A stretch of 17,161 bases of DNA, taken from the NCBI GenBank assembly GCA_002402315.1, contig DHFP01000178.1:12551-29711 (forward strand), written 5' to 3'. Shown piece after piece: positions 1 to 6,448 of the stretch; within the stretch, counting starts at the first letter, position 1; each line of letters opens with the position of its first letter. This DNA comes from Clostridiales bacterium UBA4821 (GTDB taxonomy: Bacteria > Bacillota > Clostridia > Acetivibrionales > UBA4821). The position numbers were made by a program, and so were the translations under genes. The notes beneath the pieces were generated by a model. It worked only from the letters and a program-made list of their open reading frames with translations, was not told the DNA's origin and did no database searches.

Positions 1-2246
1 AGAATAGAACGGGTTCCAACAACTATCAAGGGAATAAAACCCAAACAGCAGGGAATTATAATAGAAGTGGAGTTAATAATAGGCCATTTGAACAGAGACC
101 TCCTCAAAACGAACGAAAATTTAAAGAACGTGACTTTATAGGAGAGCAATTGCGGGAAGTAGCAAAGGATATGCCTAAGCATGTAAGTCAGGAGCCTCAA
201 AAACAAATCCATAGAGATGCTGTGGTTGTTAAGGATAAGATATCAAAAGATGTTAAGAAAGATACAAATAAACCTGTTAACAAACCTCTTAAAGGAGGAA
301 AACAGGAGAAAAACCTAAAACAAACAACCATAAAAACATTGGGACATGAACAGAGAGTTTCGGATATCCTTAATGATGAAAATATTTTATTGGAGTTCTA
401 TGACAGTGACAAGGCCAAAAAGTTAAGAAAAGGTTCTCAAGGCAAGGGTAGGAGGCATGATGAAAGGCAAAATTATCAGCCCGAACCAGTCAGGACAGTT
501 CTAAAAGTTGTATTACCAGAAATAGTCACTGTAAAAGACCTGGCGGAAAAATTGAAGAAGCAGGCATCTGAAGTGATAAAAAAGCTCTTTGCTTATGGGA
601 TTATGGCAACATTGAACCAGGAAATAGATTATGATGCAGCTGCTACCATATCTGAAGAATATGGTTATACAGTAGAAAAAGAAATAGTTGTAAGTGAAGA
701 AGATATCCTGTTTGATGATAGTGAGGATAAGGAAGAAGAATTGGAACCTAGAGCTCCTATTGTTGTAGTTATGGGTCACGTAGACCATGGTAAGACATCA
801 CTGCTTGACGCCATAAGAGAAACAAATGTTATTGCTAAGGAAGCAGGAGGAATAACACAGCACATAGGTGCTTACAGTGTTAAAATTAATAATCGAAAGA
901 TAGCATTCCTAGATACGCCTGGACATGAGGCATTCACAGCAATGAGAGCCAGAGGAGCCCAGGTTACCGACATAGCAATATTAGTTGTAGCTGCAGACGA
1001 TGGTGTTATGCCACAAACAATTGAAGCAATTAACCATGCTAAGGCTGCAAATGTTTCAATAATTGTAGCTGTTAATAAGATAGATAAACCTGGAGCCAAC
1101 CCAGACAAGGTTAAACAGGAGCTTATGGAACATGGTCTTGTTGCTGAAGAATGGGGCGGAGAAACGATATGTGTAAATGTATCTGCAAAGCAAAGAGAAG
1201 GAATAGATAGCCTACTGGAGATGGTACTTCTTGTTGCAGATATGATGAACCTGAAGTCCAACCCGAACAAACAAGCAAAAGGAACCGTAATTGAGGCAAA
1301 GCTTGATAAGGGTAGAGGACCTGTTGCTACAATGCTTGTTCAAAGAGGAACTTTGAAGGTTGGAGACTCAATAGTAGCAGGGACAACTGTAGGCAGAATC
1401 AGAGCCATGACAGATGACAAGGGACAGAAGGTAAAGAAGGCTAAACCATCAACACCTGTAGAAATAATAGGTTTACCGGATGTTCCTGAAGCAGGTGAAC
1501 TGTTCTATGCTGTAGGTGATGAAAGAATAGCTAAACAGTTGGTTGAAAAACGTAGAATAAAGCATAGAGAACTGTCACTTAAGTCATCATCAAGAGTTAC
1601 ACTCGATGACTTGTTTAACCAGATACAGCAAGGAAAAGTAAAAGACCTTAATATAATAGTCAAAGCAGACGTTCAAGGTTCAGTAGAAGCAATTAAACAA
1701 TCACTCGAAAAATTAATCAATGAAGAAGTCAGGGTTAAAATTATTCACGGCGGTGTAGGTGCAATAACAGAATCAGACGTAATGCTTGCAAATGTTTCCA
1801 ATGCAATAATAATTGGGTTTAATGTAAGACCCGAGTCCAGCGCAAGAACTGTTGCAGACCGTGAAAACGTAGACATAAAACTTTATCGAGTAATATATGA
1901 GGCTATTGATGATATAACTGCAGCTATGAAGGGAATGCTGGATCCTAAATTTAAAGAGGTTATACTTGGACACATTGAGGTGCGCCAGATATTTAAGGCC
2001 TCAGGAATTGGTACTATTGCAGGCTGTCATGTAACTGACGGAAAGATAACAAGGAATTCTGATATTAGAATCATTAGAAATGGTATAGTTGTTCATGAAG
2101 GTAAATTAGCATCCCTAAAAAGATTTAAGGATGATGCTAAGGAAGTAGCAACCGGGTTTGAATGTGGTATAACACTTGAGAAATATAATGACATTAAAGA
2201 AGGAGACGTAATCGAAGCCTTCACTGAAGAAAAAATAGTAGATTGA
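1..2246 (+). CDS. infB: Translation initiation factor IF-2, 5'-partial
   Basis: IF-2 is the GTPase that brings initiator fMet-tRNA to the 30S subunit and promotes subunit joining. The reading frame is already open at base 3 and has no stop before the left edge, so the true start lies outside the window. The TTG at 150 is an internal leucine codon, not the start. Bases 3-480 encode the low-complexity Asn/Gly/Arg then Lys-rich N-terminal extension common in clostridial IF-2. An IF2_N domain lies around 495-690. The G domain shows G1 GHVDHGKT (774-797), G2 GITQHIG, G3 DTPGH (912-926) and G4 NKID (1074-1085), followed by domain II, IF-2 domain 3 and the C-terminal fMet-tRNA-binding domain. The stop is TGA at 2244-2246. 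It heads the infB-rbfA-nrnA-truB-ribF cluster; nusA is expected upstream of the window. Identity is certain. Confidence 0.97.
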   Translation, partial: NRTGSNNYQGNKTQTAGNYNRSGVNNRPFEQRPPQNERKFKERDFIGEQLREVAKDMPKHVSQEPQKQIHRDAVVVKDKISKDVKKDTNKPVNKPLKGGKQEKNLKQTTIKTLGHEQRVSDILNDENILLEFYDSDKAKKLRKGSQGKGRRHDERQNYQPEPVRTVLKVVLPEIVTVKDLAEKLKKQASEVIKKLFAYGIMATLNQEIDYDAAATISEEYGYTVEKEIVVSEEDILFDDSEDKEEELEPRAPIVVVMGHVDHGKTSLLDAIRETNVIAKEAGGITQHIGAYSVKINNRKIAFLDTPGHEAFTAMRARGAQVTDIAILVVAADDGVMPQTIEAINHAKAANVSIIVAVNKIDKPGANPDKVKQELMEHGLVAEEWGGETICVNVSAKQREGIDSLLEMVLLVADMMNLKSNPNKQAKGTVIEAKLDKGRGPVATMLVQRGTLKVGDSIVAGTTVGRIRAMTDDKGQKVKKAKPSTPVEIIGLPDVPEAGELFYAVGDERIAKQLVEKRRIKHRELSLKSSSRVTLDDLFNQIQQGKVKDLNIIVKADVQGSVEAIKQSLEKLINEEVRVKIIHGGVGAITESDVMLANVSNAIIIGFNVRPESSARTVADRENVDIKLYRVIYEAIDDITAAMKGMLDPKFKEVILGHIEVRQIFKASGIGTIAGCHVTDGKITRNSDIRIIRNGIVVHEGKLASLKRFKDDAKEVATGFECGITLEKYNDIKEGDVIEAFTEEKIVD

Positions 2247-2255
2247 TAAATCAAG

Positions 2256-2318
2256 AAATATATCCTTTCGCTTGAGTTTGGGCGAAAGGATATATTTCCA
2301 CGTATTCAAATTTTTTTT
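2256..2318 (+). terminator. Hairpin between infB and rbfA, possible partial terminator or processing site
   Basis: A perfect 16-bp inverted repeat (2256-2271 with 2282-2297, 10-nt loop) begins 9 bases after the infB stop. A run of eight T residues comes only at 2311-2318, 13 nt past the stem, so it is not a textbook intrinsic terminator. Because rbfA follows in the usual operon order, the stem may attenuate transcription or protect or process mRNA ends rather than end the operon. Confidence 0.55.
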
Positions 2319-2339
2319 ATCAATAAAAGGGGTGATAAT

Positions 2340-2729
2340 ATGTCAGCCAATAGAATTATGAGAATTTCTGAAGAAGTTAGAAAAGAAGTAAGCGATATTA
2401 TCCAGAATGATTTAAAAGACCCCCGAATATCCGGAATGATAAGCGTAACCAAGGCCACAGTTACAAACGATATGAGGTATGCAAAAATTTATGTTAGTAT
2501 ACTAGGTGAGACTGAAAGCAAAAAACGAATTCTGGAAGGTCTAAAGAATGCATCGGGTTATATCAGGAAAGAAATAGGCCAGAGAATCAATTTGAGATAT
2601 ACGCCGGAACTTATTTTTGAAATAGATGATTCTATAGAATATGGTATTAAAATTTCAAATATCCTAAAACAAATATCACCTAAAAAGGATGAGAAGACAG
2701 ATGACCGATCTGATGACAATAATAAATAA
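2340..2729 (+). CDS. rbfA: 30S ribosome-binding factor RbfA
   Basis: RbfA binds the 30S subunit during late maturation of 16S rRNA and is needed for efficient 5'-end processing and growth in the cold. The 129-aa product has the single KH-like fold of the family. The recognisable core is DPRISGMISVTKATVTNDM followed by AKIYVSILG (roughly residues 27-57), then a C-terminal YTPELIFEIDDSIEYG segment. The length is normal for the family, with a short charged Lys/Asp-rich tail. The ATG at 2340 follows AGGGGTG by a few bases. The 3' end overlaps the start region of nrnA, suggesting translational coupling. Confidence 0.96.
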   Translation: MSANRIMRISEEVRKEVSDIIQNDLKDPRISGMISVTKATVTNDMRYAKIYVSILGETESKKRILEGLKNASGYIRKEIGQRINLRYTPELIFEIDDSIEYGIKISNILKQISPKKDEKTDDRSDDNNK

Positions 2730-3666
2730 AATTAAATCAGCCGATAAAATTGCTATAATATCTCATATAAACCCGGACGGAGATGCAGTAGGCAGTTCTC
2801 TCGCTCTGGCTATTGCATTAAGAGGAATTGGTAAATCAGTTGACGTATACCTTCAGGATGGAGTTCCGGGTATTTATGGTTTTCTCCACGGATCAGATAC
2901 TGTTTTAGAAGAGTGGAATCATTCTGAATATGATATTGCAGTTGCACTGGACTCCGGAGATTTAGAAAGGCTTGGTAGATGTGTAGAAGTATATAATTCT
3001 TCAAGAATTAAAATTAATATAGATCATCATATTACGAATACCAAATTCGGTGACTATAGTTACATAGAAACATTTGCCAGTTCAGCCGGGGAAATGGTAT
3101 ATAGAATAATCAAGATGTCAGGAATAGATATAAATAAAGAGGCGGCAGAGTGCCTCTATGTTTCTATTGCGACTGATACCGGAGGTTTCAGATACAGTAA
3201 TACCACATCAATATGCATGCAGGTTGCTGCAGATTTAATTAACTGTGAAATTGATGTAAGTGAATTGTCACAAAAAATATTTGACACGATATCTCTTGCA
3301 AAGGTAAAACTTATGGGATCAGCAATTGATTCTTTAGAGATGGCCGGAGAAGGGAAAATAGCAGTCATGCACGTTAGCTATGGACAAAAAGAAAGCTTTG
3401 GAGCTAACCTTGATGACTTTGATGGTATTGTAAATATAGCTAGAAACATAAATGGGGTTGAAGCAGCTGCATTTCTGGTAGAAAAGAGTCCGAATGAAAT
3501 TAAAGTTAATTTTAGGTCCAACTCCTATATAGATGTTTCAGAAATTGCCAAAGAATTTTCAGGCGGTGGTCACAAAAGGGCTGCCGGCTGTACAATAATA
3601 TCTAAATCAATAGATGAAGCAAAATCTATTATTATGGAAAGACTATTGAAAGTGATTAGGAGTTGA
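2701..3666 (+). CDS. nrnA: DHH-family nanoRNase / pAp phosphatase NrnA
   Basis: This is a DHH-DHHA1 phosphoesterase of the NrnA type, which in Firmicutes degrades 2-5 nt RNAs and dephosphorylates 3'-phosphoadenosine 5'-phosphate. Metal-binding motifs are visible in order: HINPDGDAVGSS, ALDSGDLERL, NIDHHITNTKFGD (the DHH signature) and TDTGGFRYSNT. The C-terminal DHHA1 domain has GGGHKRAAGC. An in-frame ATG at 2689 would give 325 aa, but its only purine-rich stretch abuts the codon. I prefer the ATG at 2701 (321 aa), which keeps AGGATGAG upstream and puts the first Asp motif near residue 26. The start choice is uncertain. The gene overlaps rbfA by 29 bases in another frame and ends 8 bases before truB. 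Confidence 0.9.
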   Translation: MTDLMTIINKIKSADKIAIISHINPDGDAVGSSLALAIALRGIGKSVDVYLQDGVPGIYGFLHGSDTVLEEWNHSEYDIAVALDSGDLERLGRCVEVYNSSRIKINIDHHITNTKFGDYSYIETFASSAGEMVYRIIKMSGIDINKEAAECLYVSIATDTGGFRYSNTTSICMQVAADLINCEIDVSELSQKIFDTISLAKVKLMGSAIDSLEMAGEGKIAVMHVSYGQKESFGANLDDFDGIVNIARNINGVEAAAFLVEKSPNEIKVNFRSNSYIDVSEIAKEFSGGGHKRAAGCTIISKSIDEAKSIIMERLLKVIRS

Positions 3667-3674
3667 TATTTCCT

Positions 3675-4592
3675 TTGGATGGAATCATAAATATCCTGAA
3701 ACCACCTGGAATGACATCACATGATGTAGTTGCCTACATAAGAAAGCTGACTGGAATAAAAAAGGTTGGGCATACCGGAACACTCGACCCTTTAGCTGTA
3801 GGAGTACTACCAATATGTCTGGGAAAGGCGACAAAAGCCTCAAATTATATAGCTAATGGAACAAAAACATACAGAACGGAACTGAAACTTGGAATTATAA
3901 CAGCTACTGGTGATGCCGAAGGAAATGTTATATCGCAATGTGATTGGAACACCCATGTTAATAAGCATAAGTTCTATAGCACTATTGATAGAATTGTAAA
4001 AGAATTTGTGGGTCAATCTACCCAAATACCTCCTATGTATTCAGCAGTCAAAGTTCAAGGTAAAAAGCTGTACGAACTTGCACGCAGTGGTCAACAAGTT
4101 GAAAGAAAGCCTAGAAAAATAGAAATATACGATATCAAGGTTATAGATTATTCAAGTGATGATGGAACTATACTTTTTGATGTAACTTGTTCAAAAGGAA
4201 CGTACATCCGGGTCTTGTGTGAGGATATAGGCAAAAAGATAGGATGCGGAGCATATATGACCTATCTGATTAGAACAGAGGTATCCAGGTTTAATATTGA
4301 AAATGCTATTACACTTGAACAATTGAAATTATTGGCCGATCAAAATCAATTATCAAAAGGGATTATTCCGACTGAAACAGTTTTTTTGGATTATCAAAAA
4401 TATGTTATAGAGCAAAGTGAAGAGCAAAAACGTTTTATTAATGGTGCTAAAATAAATATAAATCCCAATGATTTACAATTAGTTGACATAGATTTCATAA
4501 GAATATACGTAGGAAATAAGTTCATAGGTATAGCAAAATTAATTAAACAAGATTTAGAAATTCAAGCTAAGGTTGAACAGTTTTTTATATAG
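3675..4592 (+). CDS. truB: tRNA pseudouridine(55) synthase TruB
   Basis: TruB makes the universal pseudouridine 55 in the T-loop of elongator tRNAs. The N-terminus shows the family pattern NILKPPGMTSHDVV and the catalytic motif GHTGTLDPLAVGVLP, with catalytic Asp38 when counted from the chosen start. Further motifs are QIPPMYSAVKVQGKKLYELAR and CSKGTYIRVLCEDIG. A C-terminal domain of about 80 residues follows. No ATG is available. A TTG at 3663 overlaps the nrnA stop, but the AGGAG at 3658-3662 would directly abut it. The in-frame TTG at 3675 is 12 nt past AGGAG and gives MDGIINILKPPG, matching the family N-terminus, so I use it. The product is 305 aa. Confidence 0.92.
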   Translation: MDGIINILKPPGMTSHDVVAYIRKLTGIKKVGHTGTLDPLAVGVLPICLGKATKASNYIANGTKTYRTELKLGIITATGDAEGNVISQCDWNTHVNKHKFYSTIDRIVKEFVGQSTQIPPMYSAVKVQGKKLYELARSGQQVERKPRKIEIYDIKVIDYSSDDGTILFDVTCSKGTYIRVLCEDIGKKIGCGAYMTYLIRTEVSRFNIENAITLEQLKLLADQNQLSKGIIPTETVFLDYQKYVIEQSEEQKRFINGAKININPNDLQLVDIDFIRIYVGNKFIGIAKLIKQDLEIQAKVEQFFI

Positions 4593-4625
4593 ACTGACTT
4601 GTATATTTCTAAGTGAGGAATTTTT

Positions 4626-5561
4626 ATGAGAGTTATCTTTGAACCGCGGAGCAGTGGTTTTCCAGTAGCGCGGAATACCGGAATCGGCCTGGGTAATTTT
4701 GATGGTTTACATATTGGGCATGCCGGTTTAATTAAAAAGCTGGTACAGGAATGTCATTCCCGAGACTTAAAATCGGTTATTTATACCTTTATTAAACATC
4801 CTGAAAACATTTTAAGAAGGAAGCTTTTTACACCTCAGATTACAACAACAAAGAAGAAGATTGAGTTATTAGATGAATTTAACGTCAATTACCTTTATCT
4901 TGCCGAATTTGACGAAAAGCTTTCAAGGATGCAGCCGGAAGAATTCATAAAAAGAATACTGGTAGATATGTTTGAAATTAAATTAGCAGTTGTTGGATAT
5001 GACTATAGATTCGGCTTTGAAGGTTCAGGTGATGTTGCATTATTAGAACATTATGGCACAAAATATCACTTTGATGTAATTGTTGTTCCACCGGTAAATT
5101 TAGATTCGGAAATAGTAAGCAGTACATCTATAAGAAAACAACTGTCATATGGGTATGTTGATAAGGTATCGAAGTATCTAGGCAGGCCTTATTCAATTCA
5201 GGGGCTTGTTATAAAGGGAAGAAATGTTGGTACAAAGATAGGTTTTCCAACAGCTAATTTACTACCTGAAAAGTATTTAATAATTCCAAGAAGCGGTGTA
5301 TATATTACTCAGATTAGTATTAATGGAAAACTGTATAACAGCGTAACCAATATAGGCAAAAATCCTACCTTTAAACTTAACAGAGTAAGCGTAGAAACAC
5401 ACATTCTTGACTTTACTGATGAAATTTACAACCAGACGGTAGAGGTATTTTTTCATCAAAGAATCAGAGGCGAAAAAAAATTCAAAAGTATTGAAGAGCT
5501 TACAAATCAGATTAATCATGACATCACAATAACCAGGGGGTTCTTACATAATCGAATTTAA
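4626..5561 (+). CDS. ribF: Bifunctional riboflavin kinase / FAD synthetase RibF
   Basis: RibF converts riboflavin to FMN and then to FAD. The N-terminal nucleotidyltransferase (FAD synthetase) domain has GNFDGLHIGHAGLI (HxGH near residue 30), GYDYRFGFEGSG and STSIRKQL. The C-terminal flavokinase domain begins near residue 185, with GLVIKGRNVGTKIGFPTANL (Mg-ATP-binding PTAN near residue 207) and a later NIGKNPTF segment. At 311 aa it has the normal bifunctional length. The ATG at 4626 is preceded by GAGG with 7-nt spacing. It is the last gene of the infB-led cluster and is followed by a hairpin terminator. Confidence 0.96.
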   Translation: MRVIFEPRSSGFPVARNTGIGLGNFDGLHIGHAGLIKKLVQECHSRDLKSVIYTFIKHPENILRRKLFTPQITTTKKKIELLDEFNVNYLYLAEFDEKLSRMQPEEFIKRILVDMFEIKLAVVGYDYRFGFEGSGDVALLEHYGTKYHFDVIVVPPVNLDSEIVSSTSIRKQLSYGYVDKVSKYLGRPYSIQGLVIKGRNVGTKIGFPTANLLPEKYLIIPRSGVYITQISINGKLYNSVTNIGKNPTFKLNRVSVETHILDFTDEIYNQTVEVFFHQRIRGEKKFKSIEELTNQINHDITITRGFLHNRI

Positions 5562-5636
5562 TAATTATTATCATAGAAAGTAATTTCGAAAACTAGCTTC
5601 CCGCATCTTTGTATGATTTTTGTTGCGCAATTTCTG

Positions 5637-5672
5637 GCTGCCATATGGTTGCTACCTATGGCAGCTATTTTT
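5637..5672 (+). terminator. Intrinsic terminator after ribF
   Basis: The arm GCTGCCATA (5637-5645) pairs with TATGGCAGC (5657-5665). Three more pairs continue inside (GGT/ACC, one bulged T), closing a 4-nt loop. TATTTT follows immediately. It lies 75 bases after ribF and ahead of the rpsO promoter, so it likely ends the upstream operon. The T-tract is short. Confidence 0.6.
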
Positions 5673-5746
5673 AGTCGGCGTCAGCATTACCACCCGTTTG
5701 AACAGTAACATTTTTACTCGTCGGAGCTGGAAGCTAAAAGAAATTA

Positions 5747-5775
5747 TTTACTTTTAAATCTTATTATGTTAAAAT
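5747..5775 (+). promoter_or_regulatory. Candidate sigma-A promoter of rpsO
   Basis: TTTACT (5747-5752) and TAAAAT (5770-5775) are separated by 17 bases, which fits a housekeeping promoter with two imperfect hexamers. It lies between the ribF terminator and the rpsO leader and would give a leader of about 85 nt. Confidence 0.55.
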
Positions 5776-5785
5776 AATTTAGCAA

Positions 5786-5861
5786 TCACCTCATGCTTTG
5801 ATTTTGGTCTACTCCAACCACCATCGAGGCTTGAGGCGAATAAATGAAGTTTAGGAGGTGA
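5786..5861 (+). promoter_or_regulatory. Structured rpsO leader with anti-Shine-Dalgarno segment, candidate S15 autoregulatory element
   Basis: Arm 5789-5802 pairs with 5823-5836: 11 Watson-Crick pairs, two G-U pairs and one T-T mismatch. A small inner stem TTGG/CCAA (5804-5807/5814-5817) sits in its loop. TCACCTC at 5786-5792 is also the exact complement of the rpsO ribosome binding site GAGGTGA at 5855-5861. The two pairings share bases 5789-5792, so they exclude each other. Ribosomal protein S15 is known to repress its own mRNA in several bacteria through leader structures that differ between phyla. Assigning that role here is inference. Confidence 0.5.
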
Positions 5862-5865
5862 AAAT

Positions 5866-6135
5866 ATGGCTTTACAAAAAGAAAAGAAGCAGAACATTAT
5901 TGATTTATTTAAGGTTCATGAAAACGATACAGGTTCTCCGGAAGTTCAGATTGCCATATTAACTGAAAGAATTAACCAGTTAAATGAGCATCTTAAAATG
6001 CATAAAAAGGACCATCATTCAAGAAGAGGACTTTTAATGATGGTTGGACAGAGAAGAGGACTTCTTAACTATTTAAAAGAAAAGAATATTGAGAGGTATC
6101 GAGAAATAATTAAAAAGTTGAATCTTAGAAAATAA
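5866..6135 (+). CDS. rpsO: 30S ribosomal protein S15
   Basis: S15 is a primary binding protein of the 16S rRNA central domain. The 89-aa length is exact for the family. The motifs DTGSPEVQIAILTERINQLNEHL and HKKDHHSRRGLLMMVGQRRGLLNYL, the four-helix core with the His/Asp/Ser/Arg rRNA contacts, are all present. A near-perfect TAGGAGGTGA ribosome binding site lies 4-5 bases before the ATG. It has its own promoter and terminator, so it is probably transcribed apart from both ribF and most pnp message. The structured leader suggests translational feedback. Confidence 0.98.
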   Translation: MALQKEKKQNIIDLFKVHENDTGSPEVQIAILTERINQLNEHLKMHKKDHHSRRGLLMMVGQRRGLLNYLKEKNIERYREIIKKLNLRK

Positions 6136-6186
6136 GAGCGGTTGTTTCCGCTCTTTTTTAAAGTTATTTGGAATAACTTTAAAAAA
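6134..6186 (+). terminator. rpsO terminator plus overlapping second hairpin
   Basis: Stem 6134-6141 / 6148-6155 (core AGAGCGG / CCGCTCT, loop TTGTTT) is followed by T residues up to 6159, a standard intrinsic terminator right at the rpsO stop. A second, AT-only stem (6154-6168 with 6172-6186, 15 bp, loop TGG) reuses the T-tract. The two hairpins cannot both form fully. Confidence 0.85.
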
Positions 6187-6209
6187 AAAATTAGATAATA
6201 ATTAATAAA

Positions 6210-6426
6210 TGGTGTAGGCTGTAGAAGGTAGACTGTGAATTAAATCAGTCCTCGACTTTGGAGTTAAGCCTTTGGAGTTCGTCCTGAGTGCTGAGTCCTG
6301 AATTTTAAAAAAACTCTTTTGGATTTTACTCAGGACTCAGGACCGACATCTTTGAAATAGCTATAGAGTTAAGGACTCAGGACTGTCTTTTAATCCAGAG
6401 TCTACATGCTACAGCTACCTGCACCA
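6210..6426. repeat. 217-bp imperfect inverted-repeat (MITE-like) foldback between rpsO and pnp
   Basis: The two ends are imperfect reverse complements. Bases 6211-6252 align with the complement of 6379-6425 with a few indels, sharing GGTG(T/C)AGG, CTGTAG, GTAGACT, ATTAAA and CAGTCCT. Inside, 6281-6296 pairs with 6328-6343 over 16 nt with one mismatch, built from the unit GTCCTGAGT. The loop is AT-rich (6297-6327). There is no ORF of note and no clear target-site duplication. It fills the gap up to 8 bases before the pnp ribosome binding site. It resembles a miniature inverted-repeat element; whether copies exist elsewhere in the genome cannot be seen. Confidence 0.7.
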
Positions 6427-6448
6427 AGCTGAAAAAGGAGGACAAATA

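Noticed and set aside
150..152. TTG at 150 as the infB start
   Set aside because: The frame is open upstream to base 3 with typical IF-2 N-terminal Asn/Arg/Gly-rich sequence, and there is no ribosome binding site at the correct distance, so the codon is internal.
872..1270. 132-aa minus-strand frame inside infB
   Set aside because: Antisense to the GTPase domain; Ser/Ala/Ile-rich shadow with no promoter or ribosome binding site.
6154..6190. T-tract/A-tract hairpin after rpsO as an insertion-element end
   Set aside because: It is explained by the rpsO terminator T-run facing an A-run, and it is not repeated at the far side of the foldback element.
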